64,000 nucleotides of DNA from Bosea sp. 124 (GCF_003046175.1 NZ_PZZM01000001.1:2683001-2747000), one strand, 5' to 3'. Shown: positions 1-10,541, counted from the first letter of the stretch. Program-made: numbers and translations. Notes: a model not told the origin generated them from the letters alone.

Positions 1-302
1 CCATGACGAACTCGCTCTATGGCGTTGTGCTGATGGTGGTGATGGGGCTGTTCGGCTGGCTGCTGGAAGAGCATGGCATCCCGGTCGCGCCGCTGATCCT
101 CGGGCTCGTGCTCGGCGAGATGCTGGAGCAGAACTTCATGAGTTCGATGATCAAGGCGGACGGGGCGTTCCTGGCCTTTCTGTCGCGGCCGATCGCAGGC
201 GTGCTGGGCGTCTGCACGCTGGGGCTGTGGGCTTACATGGCCTGGCGGGCCGTGCAGTCGCGCGGTTCGGGCGCGGCGGTGGATGCCGGCATCAAGACCT
301 GA
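1..302 (+). CDS. TctA-family tripartite tricarboxylate transporter subunit, C-terminal part
   Basis: This is the last ~100 residues of a gene that begins upstream of the window; the ATG at position 3 is probably internal. The visible part has hydrophobic segments around 'GVVLMVVMGLFGWLLEEHG' and near the C-terminus, and the 'PVAPLILGLVLGEMLEQNF' stretch typical of the TctA/TTT large permease. TctA forms the inner-membrane channel that imports carboxylates delivered by a TctC binding protein, with TctB as the small subunit. TctB and TctC are not visible here. The gene ends tail-to-tail with the isomerase gene, with a hairpin between them. Family is confident; the substrate cannot be told. Confidence 0.8.
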   Translation, partial: MTNSLYGVVLMVVMGLFGWLLEEHGIPVAPLILGLVLGEMLEQNFMSSMIKADGAFLAFLSRPIAGVLGVCTLGLWAYMAWRAVQSRGSGAAVDAGIKT

Positions 303-311
303 CGATCATGT

Positions 312-336
312 GCAGCGGCGCCGTCGGCGTCGCTGC
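312..336. terminator. Hairpin between convergent genes
   Basis: An 11-bp inverted repeat (gcagcggcgcc / ggcgtcgctgc, one mismatch) with a 3-nt loop lies in the 39-bp gap between the TctA stop and the stop of the convergent isomerase gene. It has no T tract, so it is a candidate bidirectional stem-loop rather than a canonical intrinsic terminator. Confidence 0.45.
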
Positions 337-341
337 AGGCC

Positions 342-1085
342 TCACTTCTTCAGGAAGGCCGCAAAGGCGGCCTGAGCCTCTTCGGAGCGCAGGCGCTCGC
401 CGAAATGCCGGCCTTCGGTCGCGATCGTCTCGGCGACGCTGGCAGCCTGACCCCGCTTCAGCAGCAGCTTGGTCAACGCAACCGATTGCGGCGGCAGGGC
501 TGCCAGCGCCTTCGCCTTGGCGAGCGCAGCGTCGAGCGCCGCGCCTTCCGCGACCACGGCATTGAGCAGGCCGGCGTCGAGCGCCGTTTCGGGCCCGAAG
601 GCCTCGCCCAGCATCAGCAGTTCGGCGGCGCGCTTGGAGCCTGCGACTAGCGGCAGGAGATGGCTCGAGGCGCCTTCGGGCGAGAGGCCGAGCGCCACGA
701 AGGGCATGCGGAAAGTCGCTCCGGTGCCGGCAAAAGCGAGATCGCAATGCAGCAGCATCGTCGTGCCGATGCCGACAGCGAAGCCCTCGACGGCGGCGAC
801 GACCGGCTTGGTCGCGGTCGAGATCGTGGTCAGGAAATCCATGGCGATGCGGGCGCCATCGCCGGCCGAAGCGGCGAAATCGCGGATGTCGTTGCCACTG
901 GTGAAGCAGTTGCCGGCGCCGGTGATCAGGATGGCGCGAATCTGCGGATCGGCCTCGGCTGTGGCGAAGGCCTCGATCAGCCCGAGATAACTCGCACGGT
1001 TGAGCGCATTCTTGCGCTCCGGCCGGTTCATCGTGATCCTGGTGACGCCGGGCGCGACGGTGTCGGTCAGAACGACGGCGGTCAT
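342..1085 (-). CDS. Enoyl-CoA hydratase/isomerase family protein, ECI2-like
   Basis: This 247-aa crotonase-fold protein has the conserved N-terminal '[11 protein letters not shown]' and the oxyanion-hole region 'TSGNDIRDF'. The glutamate that hydratases carry in their GGGxE motif is absent: the sequence there is VGIGTTM. A single glutamate is kept at about residue 137 in 'LGLSPEGAS', the pattern of delta3,delta2-enoyl-CoA isomerases of the ECI2/PECI type. It therefore probably moves a double bond in unsaturated acyl-CoAs so that they can enter beta-oxidation. It is divergent from the FadJ-like gene, with a 261-bp shared upstream region. The ATG at 1085 is chosen because the family N-terminus begins there; the open frame runs on upstream without homology. 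Confidence 0.85.
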   Translation of the reverse strand: MTAVVLTDTVAPGVTRITMNRPERKNALNRASYLGLIEAFATAEADPQIRAILITGAGNCFTSGNDIRDFAASAGDGARIAMDFLTTISTATKPVVAAVEGFAVGIGTTMLLHCDLAFAGTGATFRMPFVALGLSPEGASSHLLPLVAGSKRAAELLMLGEAFGPETALDAGLLNAVVAEGAALDAALAKAKALAALPPQSVALTKLLLKRGQAASVAETIATEGRHFGERLRSEEAQAAFAAFLKK

Positions 1086-1346
1086 CGGCGGTTCCTCGTC
1101 CCTGCGGCCTCGACGGATGGTCCGGAACGGCTTCGTCGCGGTGCCGGCCCGAGGCTCGTCATTGTCTTCAGGGGAGGCTTGGCATGGCCGTTCGGCGGGG
1201 GTCAAGCGGCGGCTCGCGGGGGATCGCATCGCCTGCGAACGCGTGTCCCGGGAATGCCCCGGCTTGACAAAAGCCGACCGGCAGACTTCCTCCTTCGCCC
1301 TCGTTGCGCCGGGTCGACGGCGCTTGCAGAGCAGGGATATGCACCG

Positions 1347-3428
1347 ATGGAGACCGTTCGGCTTGCCCGTCATGGCGCAATCGCGATCGCCACGATCGAC
1401 AATCCGCCGGTCAACGCGCTCGGCCAGGCCCTGCGTTCCGACCTCGCTCGCGCCATCGCCGATGCGGGTTCCGATCCGGCCGTCTCGGCCATCGTGATCG
1501 CCGCCGCCGGGCGCGCTTTCATCGCCGGCGCCGATATCAGCGAGTTCGGCAAGTCGATGGTGCCACCGTTCCTGCCGGACGTGCTCGATGCCATCGAGAC
1601 CTGCACGAAGCCGGTCATCGCGGCGATCCAGGGTGCAGCGCTGGGCGGCGGGCTTGAGGTCGCGCTGGCCTGCCATGGCCGCGTGGCCTCGGTTGCGGCG
1701 ATGCTCGGCCTGCCCGAGATCAAGCTCGGCCTGATTCCGGGTGCGGGCGGCACGCAGCGCCTGCCGCGTCTGATCGGTGCCTCAAAAGCGTTCCCGATGA
1801 TGCTGTCGGGCGAGCCGGTTTCCGCCGGCAAGGGGCTGGAATGGGGCTTGGTCGACGAGGTGACGGGCGGCGATGTCGTGGCGGCGGCCATGGCGCTGGC
1901 ACAGGTGCTTGCTGCGAAGGGCGTGCCGGAAGCCGCTCGCGAGCAGAGCGACCGCCTGACCCCGGCTGATCGCGAGAGCTTCGAGGCGCTGGCCGCTGAC
2001 GCCACCAAGAAATTCGGCGACATGCCCAATGCGATGGCGCTGGTCGAGGCGGTGCGCGCCGTCTTCACGCTGCCTTTCAGCGAGGGGCTGGCGACCGAGC
2101 GGGCGCTGTTCCTGAAACTGGTGGCCGATCCCCGGTCGGGGGCTCTGCGCCATGTCTTCTTCGCCGAGCGCGAGATCGCCCGCGTGCCGGGCATCGGCAA
2201 CGAGGTGAAGCCGCGCCCGATCGCCAGCGCCGCCGTGATCGGGGCCGGCACGATGGGCGGCGGCATCGCGATGTGCTTCGCCAATGCCGGCATCAAGGTG
2301 AGCCTGATCGAGCGGGAGCAGGCGCCGATCGACAACGGCATGAACCGCGTCGCGGCGATCTACGAGATGTCGGTGACGCGCGGCTCGCTGACGCCGGCCA
2401 AGCGTGACGAGCGCCTGGCACTGATCAAACCGGCCGTCGGGCTCGCCGCGGCGGCCGAGGCCGACATCGTGATCGAGGCCGCCTTTGAGGAGATGAGCGT
2501 CAAGCAGCAGATATTCCGCGAACTCGATGCCATCGCCAAGCCGGGTGCGATCCTTGCCAGCAACACCTCCTATCTCGACATCCCCAGCATCGCCGCCGCG
2601 ACGAAGCGGCCGCAGGACGTGCTGGGAATGCATTTCTTCAGCCCAGCCAATGTCATGAAGCTGCTCGAGGTGGTGCGGCCGGAGGGCGTGGCGGACGATG
2701 CCGTGGTGACGGCGATGGCGCTCGGGCGCAGGCTCGGCAAGGTGCCGGTCGTGGTCGGCAACGGCTTCGGCTTCGTCGGCAACCGCATGCTGGAGGCTCG
2801 CACCCGCGCCACCGAGCGCCTGCTCGTCGCAGGCGCGCTGCCACATGAGGTCGATGCGGCGCTGACGGATTTCGGCTTCAAGATGGGCCCCTGCGCGATG
2901 GCCGATCTGGCGGGCAACGATATCGGCTGGCGGTCGCGCAAGGCGCGCGGCAAGACCGCCGCCGTGGCGGACGCGATCTGCGAAGCCGGCTGGTTCGGCC
3001 AGAAGACCGGCCGCGGCTACTTCCTCTATCCCGAGGGTGCCCGGACCGGGCAGCGCGATCCGGAGGTCGAGGCCCTGATCGCGCGGATCTCGCAAGAGCA
3101 GGGCGTGACGCGGCGCAGCTTCACGACCGAGGAGATCCTGTCGCGCCTGCTCGACCCGATGGTCAATGAGGGGGCCCGCATCCTCGACGAGGGCATCGCG
3201 TCCCGTCCGGGCGATATCGATGTGATCTGGCTCAACGGCTATAACTGGCCGGCCTGGCGCGGCGGGCCGATGTACTGGGCCGATACGGTCGGGCTCGACG
3301 TCATCGTGCGCCGGCTGGAGGCGCAGCTTGCCGAGACGGGCGACAGGACGCTCGAACCTGCCCCACTGCTGAAGAGTCTCGCAGCGGAGGGGAAGGGCTT
3401 TGCCGGGCTCAAGAGCAAGGCCGTCTGA
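1347..3428 (+). CDS. Multifunctional enoyl-CoA hydratase / 3-hydroxyacyl-CoA dehydrogenase (FadJ/FadB-like)
   Basis: This 693-aa enzyme carries out the hydration and NAD-dependent oxidation steps of beta-oxidation. Residues ~1-190 form a crotonase domain with both catalytic glutamates (E104 in 'GGGLEVALA', E124 in '[15 protein letters not shown]'). A Rossmann NAD-binding domain follows from about residue 295 ('[13 protein letters not shown]'), then two C-terminal 3HCDH domains ('[12 protein letters not shown]', '[15 protein letters not shown]'). The length fits the ~700-aa bacterial/peroxisomal bifunctional type. The start is the ATG at 1347, where homology begins. The thiolase that completes the spiral follows 67 bp downstream on the same strand, so the two are probably co-transcribed. 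Confidence 0.93.
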   Translation: METVRLARHGAIAIATIDNPPVNALGQALRSDLARAIADAGSDPAVSAIVIAAAGRAFIAGADISEFGKSMVPPFLPDVLDAIETCTKPVIAAIQGAALGGGLEVALACHGRVASVAAMLGLPEIKLGLIPGAGGTQRLPRLIGASKAFPMMLSGEPVSAGKGLEWGLVDEVTGGDVVAAAMALAQVLAAKGVPEAAREQSDRLTPADRESFEALAADATKKFGDMPNAMALVEAVRAVFTLPFSEGLATERALFLKLVADPRSGALRHVFFAEREIARVPGIGNEVKPRPIASAAVIGAGTMGGGIAMCFANAGIKVSLIEREQAPIDNGMNRVAAIYEMSVTRGSLTPAKRDERLALIKPAVGLAAAAEADIVIEAAFEEMSVKQQIFRELDAIAKPGAILASNTSYLDIPSIAAATKRPQDVLGMHFFSPANVMKLLEVVRPEGVADDAVVTAMALGRRLGKVPVVVGNGFGFVGNRMLEARTRATERLLVAGALPHEVDAALTDFGFKMGPCAMADLAGNDIGWRSRKARGKTAAVADAICEAGWFGQKTGRGYFLYPEGARTGQRDPEVEALIARISQEQGVTRRSFTTEEILSRLLDPMVNEGARILDEGIASRPGDIDVIWLNGYNWPAWRGGPMYWADTVGLDVIVRRLEAQLAETGDRTLEPAPLLKSLAAEGKGFAGLKSKAV

Positions 3429-3495
3429 TCGCGTTGCCCGGCATGACGACGAAGACAAGAACAGACATCAAATCTGACAAAGGGATGAAGCGTCC

Positions 3496-4683
3496 ATGAC
3501 CGAAGCCGTCATCGTTTCCACTGCCCGCACGCCGATCGGCAAGGCCTATCGCGGCGCTTTCAACCAGGTCCGTGGCGCCGACATGGCGGCGCATGCGATC
3601 CGGCATGCGCTGGCGCGCGCCAGCCTCGAGCCGGAGGCGGTCGAGGAGGTGGTGATGGGTTGCGGCTATCCCGAAGCCGCGACCGGCGGCAATGTCGCGC
3701 GCCATGCGGCGCTGGTGGCGGGACTGCCGGTGCAGTCGGCCGGTGTCACGGTCAGCCGCTTCTGCGCCTCGGGGCTCGAGGCGATCGCGCATGCGGCACG
3801 CCGCGTCGTGATGGACGGCGTGCCGGTCGCCGTCGGCGGCGGGGTCGAGTCGATCAGCCTGGTGCAGCCCGTGGTCCGGCGCGACCTCACCCTGAACGAC
3901 TGGCTTTTGGCGAACAAGCCGACGATCTACACCGCGATGATCGAGACGGCCGACATCGTCGCCGAGCATTATGGCATTTCGCGCGAGGCGCAGGATGCCT
4001 TCTCGCTGCAGAGCCAGCAGCGCACGGCCGCAGCCCAGCAGCGCGGGCTGTTCGACGACGAGATCGTGCCGATGAGCGCCGTGATGGCCGTCACCGACAA
4101 GGCGACGGGCCAGGTCAGCCAGCAGCCGGTGACGCTGTCGAGGGACGAGGGCAACCGCCCGGATACCACGCTGGAAGGCCTGCTCAAGCTCAAGCCCGTG
4201 CGCGGCGAGGACAAGTTCGTCACCGCCGGCAATGCGAGCCAGCTTTCCGACGGGGCAGCGGCCAGCGTCGTGATGTCGGCGGCGGAGGCGAAGAAGCGCG
4301 GGCTTGCTCCGCTCGGCATCTTCCGCGGCTTCGCCTCGGCCGGTTGCGAGCCCGACGAGATGGGCATCGGTCCCGTCTTCGCCGTGCCGCGGCTGCTGGA
4401 GCGCAACGGGCTCAAGGTCTCCGACATCGACCTCTGGGAGCTGAACGAGGCCTTCGCCTCGCAGTCGATCTATTGCCGCGACACGCTCGGGATCGATCCC
4501 GACAAGGTCAACGTCAATGGCGGCGCGATCTCGATCGGCCATCCCTTCGGGATGAGCGGGGCCCGGCTCGTCGGCCATGCACTGCTCGAAGGCCGCCGCC
4601 GCAAGGCGCGCTATGCGGTCGTCACGATGTGTGTCGCCGGCGGGATGGGCTGCGCCGGACTGTTCGAGATCAACCAGGGCTGA
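3496..4683 (+). CDS. Acetyl-CoA acyltransferase (thiolase II family)
   Basis: This 395-aa thiolase splits 3-ketoacyl-CoA with CoA, or condenses two acyl-CoAs in reverse. The acylated nucleophile is C90 in '[10 protein letters not shown]', the catalytic histidine is in '[12 protein letters not shown]', and the second cysteine is in the C-terminal '[10 protein letters not shown]' motif, so the catalytic set is complete. It lies 67 bp after the FadJ-like gene and is the likely FadA-type partner in beta-oxidation. The start ATG fits the usual N-terminus ('[17 protein letters not shown]'). Confidence 0.93.
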   Translation: MTEAVIVSTARTPIGKAYRGAFNQVRGADMAAHAIRHALARASLEPEAVEEVVMGCGYPEAATGGNVARHAALVAGLPVQSAGVTVSRFCASGLEAIAHAARRVVMDGVPVAVGGGVESISLVQPVVRRDLTLNDWLLANKPTIYTAMIETADIVAEHYGISREAQDAFSLQSQQRTAAAQQRGLFDDEIVPMSAVMAVTDKATGQVSQQPVTLSRDEGNRPDTTLEGLLKLKPVRGEDKFVTAGNASQLSDGAAASVVMSAAEAKKRGLAPLGIFRGFASAGCEPDEMGIGPVFAVPRLLERNGLKVSDIDLWELNEAFASQSIYCRDTLGIDPDKVNVNGGAISIGHPFGMSGARLVGHALLEGRRRKARYAVVTMCVAGGMGCAGLFEINQG

Positions 4684-4773
4684 TCGCTGACGCGTTCCGG
4701 TGTGGCATTGTCATTGCTGCCTCGCGCAACCTAGCTTTGCTGCGGTGCCGAAGGCTGACCCGGGAGGCTGCTT

Positions 4774-5733
4774 GTGAGCTCTGGACTGTTCGCGCTGCTC
4801 GACGATATCGCCGGTATCGCCAAGGTCGCGGCGTCCTCGGTGGACGATGTCGTGGCGCAGGCCACGAAGGCCGGGACCAAGGCCGCCGGTATCGTCATCG
4901 ACGATGCGGCAGTGACGCCGCGCTATGCCGTCGGCTTCGCGGCCTCGCGCGAACTGCCGATCATCTGGCGGATCGCGCTCGGCTCGCTGAAGAACAAGCT
5001 GTTCTTCCTGCTGCCGGGTGCGCTCATTCTCGCGCTTGTCGCGCCCTGGCTGATCACGCCGCTGCTGATGGCGGGCGGGGTCTATCTCTGCTTCGAGGGG
5101 GCGGAAAAGATCCTCGAACTCGTCATGCCCCATGCGACGGCGACGCCGGCCGAGACGGGGACGGCCGCGCAGGACGCCGGGCAGCTCGAAGAGCAGAAGG
5201 TGTCGGGAGCGATCAAGACGGATTTCATCCTGTCCGCCGAGATCATGGCGATCACGCTGTCGACGGTCTCGACCGCGTCCTTCTGGATGCAGGCTCTGGT
5301 GCTGGCCGTGGTCGGCATCGGCATCACCGTGCTGGTCTATGGCGTCGTTGCGCTGATCGTGAAGGCGGATGATGCCGGGTTCGCGCTGGCGCGGCAGCGC
5401 TTCGCGCCGGTGCGCCTGCTGGGCCGGGCGCTCGTGATCGGCATGCCGCATTTCCTGACGGCGCTCGGCGCTGTCGGCACGGCGGCAATGCTCTGGGTCG
5501 GCGGCGGCATCATCATCCACGGGCTGGAAGAATTCGGGCTCACCGCGATCGGCCATGCCAGTCACGGGATCGCCGTGGCTGCGGGCCGGGCTCTGCCGTG
5601 GCTGGGCGGCGCGATCGAATGGCTCGCTGGGGCGGTGTTCTCGGCCGTGTTCGGGCTGGTCGTCGGCGGAATCGCGATCGTCGCGATGCACTTTGCCGGC
5701 GAGCCGCTGCTGAAGAGCCTGCGCGGCCGCTGA
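4774..5733 (+). CDS. DUF808 domain-containing membrane protein (YedI-like)
   Basis: This 319-aa protein matches the DUF808/YedI family along its length: an N-terminal 'SGLFALLDDIAGIAK' segment, a 'DDAAVTPRYAVGF' segment and about five hydrophobic spans. The family has no established function; members are inner-membrane proteins. The GTG start at 4774 follows a good ribosome-binding sequence (gggagg, about 8 nt away) and agrees with family N-termini. It lies 90 bp after the thiolase on the same strand and ends 6 bp from the convergent nitroreductase gene. Confidence 0.85.
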   Translation: MSSGLFALLDDIAGIAKVAASSVDDVVAQATKAGTKAAGIVIDDAAVTPRYAVGFAASRELPIIWRIALGSLKNKLFFLLPGALILALVAPWLITPLLMAGGVYLCFEGAEKILELVMPHATATPAETGTAAQDAGQLEEQKVSGAIKTDFILSAEIMAITLSTVSTASFWMQALVLAVVGIGITVLVYGVVALIVKADDAGFALARQRFAPVRLLGRALVIGMPHFLTALGAVGTAAMLWVGGGIIIHGLEEFGLTAIGHASHGIAVAAGRALPWLGGAIEWLAGAVFSAVFGLVVGGIAIVAMHFAGEPLLKSLRGR

Positions 5734-5739
5734 AGCCGC

Positions 5740-6423
5740 TCAGTCGAGCCAGGTCGTAAAGCCTTCGACGGGCTCGCGCTCGGGCACGAGGCGGTTCTGC
5801 GGCGCATCGGGATCGGCATGGCCGATGGCGATGCCGCAGACCACGACCTCGCTCTCGGGGATGGCGAGCTCGCGCCGTACAACCGGATGGAAGCGCGCGA
5901 AGATCGCCTGCGGGCAGGATTGCAGCCCATGCCCCTGCGCCGCGATCAGCAGGTTCTGGACGAACATGCCGAGATCGAGCCAGGAGCCGATCTCGAGGTC
6001 ACGGTCCACCGTCAGCATCAGCGCGACCGGCGCGCCGAAGAAACGCAGATTGGCGGCGCTCTGGCGCTTCATGCCGGCAACATCGCCCCTGGTCACGCCG
6101 AGCAGGCCGTAGAGGTCCCAGCCGACCTTGCGGCGGCGCGCGAGATAAGGCTCGCGGAAGGTCTCGGGATAGTAACGGTATTCCTCCTCGGCCGGGACGT
6201 CCGGCGAATCGAGCGCGGCGACCAGCGCCGTCTCCAGCCGCGCACGCGCCTGCGGACCGATGACACGGAGCTTCCAGGGCTGCATGTTGGTGCCGCTCGG
6301 CGCCTGCGCCGCGACTTCGATCAGCCGGCGGACGAGTGTCGGATCGACCGGGTCGGGCAGAAAAGCGCGGATTGCGCGGCGGCTCGTGATGGCGTGTTCG
6401 ACGGCTTCGGCGGCGTTTGTCAT
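5740..6423 (-). CDS. Nitroreductase family protein
   Basis: This 227-aa flavoprotein of the FMN-dependent nitroreductase family has 'SRRAIRAFLPDPVD' near the N-terminus and 'APSGTNMQPWKLRVI', the segments that contact FMN. The C-terminal 'CGIAIGHADPDAPQNR' is also typical. Such enzymes reduce nitro compounds, quinones or related acceptors with NAD(P)H in the cytoplasm; the physiological substrate cannot be read from sequence. It lies 47 bp downstream of lysS on the same strand and may be co-transcribed. Confidence 0.88.
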   Translation of the reverse strand: MTNAAEAVEHAITSRRAIRAFLPDPVDPTLVRRLIEVAAQAPSGTNMQPWKLRVIGPQARARLETALVAALDSPDVPAEEEYRYYPETFREPYLARRRKVGWDLYGLLGVTRGDVAGMKRQSAANLRFFGAPVALMLTVDRDLEIGSWLDLGMFVQNLLIAAQGHGLQSCPQAIFARFHPVVRRELAIPESEVVVCGIAIGHADPDAPQNRLVPEREPVEGFTTWLD

Positions 6424-6470
6424 TCAGGCTCCCGGAAGGCGACGTCTACAGTCCATTATTGCGAGGAGTG

Positions 6471-8180
6471 TCATCCCGCCTTGCGCGCGCCCAAGAATGC
6501 GGCGTGTTCCTCGACCAGCCCGCCCGCCAGCGCCTTGGCGATCAGGGCACGGGTGTTGGCAAGGCCGTAGATCGCGGCGAAGGAGCCGAAGCGGGGGCCC
6601 TGATCCTCGCCGAACAGGACCTGGTAGATCGCCTTCCACCAGTCGCCCGAGACACCCGGCCGCTCGGGTGTCGCGTTCTTGGCGGTCAGGTTCTGGTAAC
6701 GCGGGATGGCGCGCGCCACGTCCAGCGCGGTGTCCTGCACCATCTCTGCGGTCGCATCCGCCGGCAGGGCGGCGATGGCTGCGTCGAGCGCCGTGAAGGC
6801 CGTGCGCTCCGTGTCGTCGGCAAGGCGGTAGGTCTTTGCCGGCTTCACGAAATCGCGGAAATAGGCGATCGCGTAGCCGACCAGCGCATCGAGGCGCGGA
6901 TGGGTCGCTGGCGAGATGCCCGGCCCGTAGCGCTGGAGGAAGCCCCAGAGCACGGCCTTGTCCTCGGAATTCGCCACGGCGACGAGGTTCATCAGCAAGC
7001 CGAAGGTGATCTGCGCGCGCGACGCGTTCTCGCCTTCGCCGGTCGCGATGATCTCCGGCTGCGGCGGCTCGCCATGGTGGAGATGCCAGACCGGGTTGCC
7101 GAGGCGGTTCTTCCAGTCCTGCCGCTCATAGCCGCCAAGGAACTGCAGATATTCGTCGACTGCGCGCGGAATGACGTCGAAATGCAGCTTCTTGGCCTCG
7201 CGCGGGCGCTGGAACATGTAGAGTGCCAGGCTCTCCTGCGGGCCGTATTCGAGCCAGTCCTCGATGGTCAGGCCGTTGCCCTTCGACTTCGAGATCTTCT
7301 GGCCCTGCTCGTCGAGGAAAAGCTCGTAGTTGAAGCCTTCCGGCGGCGTGCCGTCGAGGGCGCGCGCGATCTGCGAGGAGACCTTGACCGAGTCGATCAG
7401 ATCCTTGCCGGCCATCTCGTAGTCGACGCCGAGCGCGACCCAGCGCATCGCCCAGTCGGGCTTCCACTGCAGCTTGACGTGGCCGCCGGTCACGGGCGTT
7501 ACGAAGCGCTCGCCCGTCGCCGGGTCGGCCCAGGCGATAGTGCCGGCCGCGACATCGACCTCGTCGATCGGCACCTGCATGACGACGCGCGTCGCCGGAT
7601 GGATCGGCAGGAAGGGCGAATAGGTCGCGGCGCGCTCCTCGCGCAAAGTCGCCAGCATGATCTTCATGACCGCGTCGTAGCGCGCCAGCATCTTCAGCAG
7701 CGTCGCGTCGAATTCGCCGGCCCGGTAGCTGTCGGTCGAGGACTTGAACTCGTAGTCGAAGCCGAAGCGGTCGAGGAAGGCCCGCAGCCGGGCATTGTTG
7801 TGCCGGCCGAACGAGTCATGCGTGCCGAAGGGGTCGGGCACCTCGGTCAGTGGCTTGCCGAGATTGGCCGCGAGCAACTCCTTGTTGGGAACGTTGTCGG
7901 GAACCTTGCGCAGCCCGTCCAGATCGTCCGAGAAGGCGATCAGCCGGGTCGGGATGGTGTTGCCGGTCAGAACCCGGAAAGCGTGGCGGACCATCGAGGT
8001 GCGCGCGACCTCGCCGAAAGTTCCGATATGTGGCAGGCCGGAGGGGCCGTAGCCGGTCTCGAAGATGACCTCCTTCTTGCCCGCTTTCTCGATCCGCGCG
8101 ACGAGCTTGCGAGCTTCCTCGAACGGCCAGGCGGCCGAACGCTGGGCGGCGTCCACAAGGGCGGGGTCGAAAACGGGCAT
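6471..8180 (-). CDS. lysS: Lysine--tRNA ligase, class I
   Basis: This 569-aa enzyme attaches lysine to tRNA-Lys in the cytoplasm. It is the class I (Rossmann-fold, archaeal-type) form, shown by the HIGH-type signature 'PHIGTF' at residues 50-55 and the KMSKS-type loop 'KISKSKGN' from residue 295. None of the class II motifs of E. coli-type LysRS are seen. The ATG at 8180 is where homology begins ('[13 protein letters not shown]'); upstream sequence in frame is a repeat element and not coding. Class I LysRS is known from archaea and from many alphaproteobacteria. Confidence 0.95.
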   Translation of the reverse strand: MPVFDPALVDAAQRSAAWPFEEARKLVARIEKAGKKEVIFETGYGPSGLPHIGTFGEVARTSMVRHAFRVLTGNTIPTRLIAFSDDLDGLRKVPDNVPNKELLAANLGKPLTEVPDPFGTHDSFGRHNNARLRAFLDRFGFDYEFKSSTDSYRAGEFDATLLKMLARYDAVMKIMLATLREERAATYSPFLPIHPATRVVMQVPIDEVDVAAGTIAWADPATGERFVTPVTGGHVKLQWKPDWAMRWVALGVDYEMAGKDLIDSVKVSSQIARALDGTPPEGFNYELFLDEQGQKISKSKGNGLTIEDWLEYGPQESLALYMFQRPREAKKLHFDVIPRAVDEYLQFLGGYERQDWKNRLGNPVWHLHHGEPPQPEIIATGEGENASRAQITFGLLMNLVAVANSEDKAVLWGFLQRYGPGISPATHPRLDALVGYAIAYFRDFVKPAKTYRLADDTERTAFTALDAAIAALPADATAEMVQDTALDVARAIPRYQNLTAKNATPERPGVSGDWWKAIYQVLFGEDQGPRFGSFAAIYGLANTRALIAKALAGGLVEEHAAFLGARKAG

Positions 8181-8273
8181 GTCGGCTGGTGTCCTCTCCA
8201 GATCCTGCAAAAAAGCGAGGCACGGGCTTTCGCAGATTGCAAAGGGGGGCGTCAATGCGTCCGAACGGAGGCG

Positions 8274-8350
8274 CGTCATGCTCGGGCTCGACCCGAGCAT
8301 CTCCTGCAAGCGATTGTCGGGTCTGCGCTGCGCTTCGCCCGAGAATGACG
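8274..8350. repeat. Three-arm palindromic repeat element, copy 1
   Basis: An outer inverted pair, cgtcat (8274-8279) and atgacg (8345-8350), encloses a perfect 9-bp arm (atgctcggg / cccgagcat, loop ctcga, 8278-8300) and a near-perfect arm (attgtcggg 8313-8321 / cccgagaat 8338-8346). The short middle arm is weak (atc...gat). It shares this layout with copies at 22641, 27785 and 30292. It sits in the 246-bp divergent gap between lysS and the M20 hydrolase. Confidence 0.7.
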
Positions 8351-8426
8351 GAGAGGCGTAACGGCGGTTGCCGAAGAGGCCGGCGGGTATAGGTTGCATG
8401 TGACCTATGCCTGAGAGGATACCGCC

Positions 8427-9584
8427 TTGGATCGCGACCTGCACGAAACCCTGACCGCCTGGCGCCGGCATCTGCATGCCCATCCGGAACTTGGCCGTCA
8501 CGAGACGGTGACGAGTATCTTCGTGCAGGACAAGCTGACCGAACTCGGGGTTCCCTTCACCGCGGGCGTTGGTGGCCATGGCGTGGTGGCGACGCTAAAG
8601 CGCGGGGGCTCGGAGCGCTCGGTCGGCCTGCGCGCCGATATGGACGCGCTGCCAATCGCGGAGGCCAGCGACCTGCCCTACAAATCGGGCACGCCGAACG
8701 TGATGCATGCCTGTGGCCATGACGGGCACACGACTGCGCTGCTGGGGGCTGCGGCGCTGCTTTCCCGCGACGAGGGCTGGAGCGGCACGGTCCAGTTCGT
8801 CTTCCAGCCGGCGGAAGAGGGGGCTGGCGGTGCGCAGGCGATGCTTGCCGACGGGGTGCTCGACCGCTTCCCGATGGAGCGCATCTTCGCCCTGCACAAC
8901 TGGCCGGGGCTGGAAGCCGGCACGATCGCGGTGCATCGCGGCCCGGTGATGTCCGAGCCCGGCCGCTTCAAGATCACGCTCACCGGCACGGCCGGCCATG
9001 CGGCCCTGCCGGAGACGACGCGCGATCCGATCGTCGCCATGGCGCATCTCATCGTCGCGCTGCAGACGATCGTCTCCCGCAATGTCGATCCGATGGAATC
9101 AGCGGTGGTCTCGATCGGCCAGGTGCATGGTGGGCTCGCCTCGAACCAGATTCCGACCAACGTCTTCATCGAGGGCACGTTCCGCACCTTCGTGCCGGCG
9201 GTGCGCGAGCGGCTGCTGGCGCGGCTCGGGACCATCGCCCGCAACATCGCCGCGACCTTCGAGATGACGGCAGAGGTCGAGACGATGCACGGCGTCGCCA
9301 CCGTCAACACCGCGCCGGAGGAGGAACTGGCCGCCGCCGCTGGCAAGGCGGCCGGGCTGAGCGTCCGGCGCGACCTGAAGGCGAGCACGACCGGAGAGGA
9401 TTTCGCCTATTTTCTCGAGCGCCTTCCGGGTTGCTACATCTGGATCGGCAACGGGCCGGTCAAGGATGGCGGCGAGCTCCACAATGACCGCTACGATTTC
9501 AACGATGCGATCCTGCCGGCTGCGTCGGGATGGCTCACCTCCGTCGCCAAGACCTCGCTTAGGGCGAATGCCCCGGCAGAGTGA
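8427..9584 (+). CDS. M20-family amidohydrolase (hippurate/IAA-amino acid hydrolase type)
   Basis: This 385-aa metallopeptidase-fold amidohydrolase removes an N-acyl group from an amino-acid conjugate. Metal-site and fold motifs include '[11 protein letters not shown]', '[11 protein letters not shown]', 'HACGHDGHT', '[10 protein letters not shown]' and '[12 protein letters not shown]'. The dimerisation domain lies at about residues 180-290. The TTG start at 8427 gives the expected N-terminus, and no ATG is placed as well. Substrate (hippurate, N-acetyl amino acid or similar) cannot be fixed. It ends 75 bp from the convergent binding-protein gene. Confidence 0.88.
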   Translation: MDRDLHETLTAWRRHLHAHPELGRHETVTSIFVQDKLTELGVPFTAGVGGHGVVATLKRGGSERSVGLRADMDALPIAEASDLPYKSGTPNVMHACGHDGHTTALLGAAALLSRDEGWSGTVQFVFQPAEEGAGGAQAMLADGVLDRFPMERIFALHNWPGLEAGTIAVHRGPVMSEPGRFKITLTGTAGHAALPETTRDPIVAMAHLIVALQTIVSRNVDPMESAVVSIGQVHGGLASNQIPTNVFIEGTFRTFVPAVRERLLARLGTIARNIAATFEMTAEVETMHGVATVNTAPEEELAAAAGKAAGLSVRRDLKASTTGEDFAYFLERLPGCYIWIGNGPVKDGGELHNDRYDFNDAILPAASGWLTSVAKTSLRANAPAE

Positions 9585-9601
9585 CGGCAACGAGCTATCG
9601 T

Positions 9602-9638
9602 CCGCGTCATGCTCGGCACGAGGACGAGCATGACGCGG
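9602..9638. terminator. Strong hairpin between convergent genes
   Basis: A perfect 14-bp inverted repeat (ccgcgtcatgctcg / cgagcatgacgcgg) with a 9-nt loop fills the gap between the M20 hydrolase stop and the stop of the convergent solute-binding-protein gene. It contains the gtcat...atgac ends of the dispersed repeat family, so it may be a shortened repeat copy serving as a bidirectional terminator. No T tract is present. Confidence 0.55.
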
Positions 9639-9659
9639 GAGGCAGAATGATCGCCTCTC

Positions 9660-10499
9660 TCAGAACGGGCTCACCGGGAAGAAGCGTAGATAGAGCCTGG
9701 CATAGGTTCCGTCATCCCAGAGCGATTGCAGCGCGTAGTCGAGGGCGCGCTTGAGCGGAATTTCCTCCTTGCGGACGAGGAAGCCGACGCCCTCGCCGAA
9801 ATAGCGGCTTTCGAGGAAAGGGCCGCCGGTGAAGGCGAGCTCGCCGCCAGCCGAACCGGCCAGCAGCAGCGCGAGCGCGACGCCGTCGGCAAAGACGAAC
9901 TCGGCATCGCCGCTGCGCAGGGCCGTGACCGCGCCGGCGAGCGTGCCGGTCTCGCGGCGCTGGACGAAGGGCAGCAGCCGTTCGAGGAAGGCCTGATGCG
10001 CCGAGCCGCCGACGACGGCGACGCGCTTGCCCTGCAGGCTGCGGGTGTCGAGTTCGGCCTGGGCATTGCCGCGCGTGGTCGCGAGCCGCGCCGTGCTGCG
10101 GAAATAGAGATGGCTCGCGGCAAAGCGCTCGCGGATTTGCGGGGAGAGGTTCACCGCCGCGGCCAGCACGTCGCCACGGCCCTCGGCGAGCGAATCCAGC
10201 AGCGTGTCGAAGCGGCGGGCCTGCACCGTGCAGGTCCAGCCGAGCTTCTCGCAGGCGGCGCGGGCCAGCTCGACCGAGAAGCCGGTGAGGATGCCGTCGG
10301 GGCCGGCAAAATGCAGCGGCGGGTAATCGTCGTCGGTCAGGAAGCGGACGACGCGCGGCGGGCCGGGCTCCGGCCGGTCGAGCCGGATGCGCGGGTCCCA
10401 GAAATTCGGCACGGTGACGCGCGATTGCGCCAGCGCGGCGCCGGGGACCAGGCACAGGCCAAGACAGCAAGCGAGGGCGAGGACGGCGAACCGCTTCAT
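9660..10499 (-). CDS. ABC transporter substrate-binding protein, polar amino acid type (PBP2 fold)
   Basis: This 279-aa periplasmic solute-binding protein has a clear signal peptide (MKRF start, hydrophobic core, cleavage near 'GAALAQ' at about residue 25). The SBP_bac_3 core follows, with 'LTDDDYPPLHFAGPDGILTGFSVELA' and 'LRSGDAEFVFADG' segments. Such proteins bind amino acids or small organic molecules and hand them to an inner-membrane permease. No permease or ATPase gene is adjacent, so it is an orphan here. A solute-sensing role cannot be excluded. Confidence 0.82.
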   Translation of the reverse strand: MKRFAVLALACCLGLCLVPGAALAQSRVTVPNFWDPRIRLDRPEPGPPRVVRFLTDDDYPPLHFAGPDGILTGFSVELARAACEKLGWTCTVQARRFDTLLDSLAEGRGDVLAAAVNLSPQIRERFAASHLYFRSTARLATTRGNAQAELDTRSLQGKRVAVVGGSAHQAFLERLLPFVQRRETGTLAGAVTALRSGDAEFVFADGVALALLLAGSAGGELAFTGGPFLESRYFGEGVGFLVRKEEIPLKRALDYALQSLWDDGTYARLYLRFFPVSPF

Positions 10500-10541
10500 G
10501 GCCGCATCTGGCGGTAGAGGCAGGTCGGGATCAAGAGGTTT

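Noticed and set aside
1782..3458. A 558-aa minus-strand ORF opposite the FadJ-like gene
   Set aside because: Antisense shadow; no domain seen and no ribosome-binding site that stands out.
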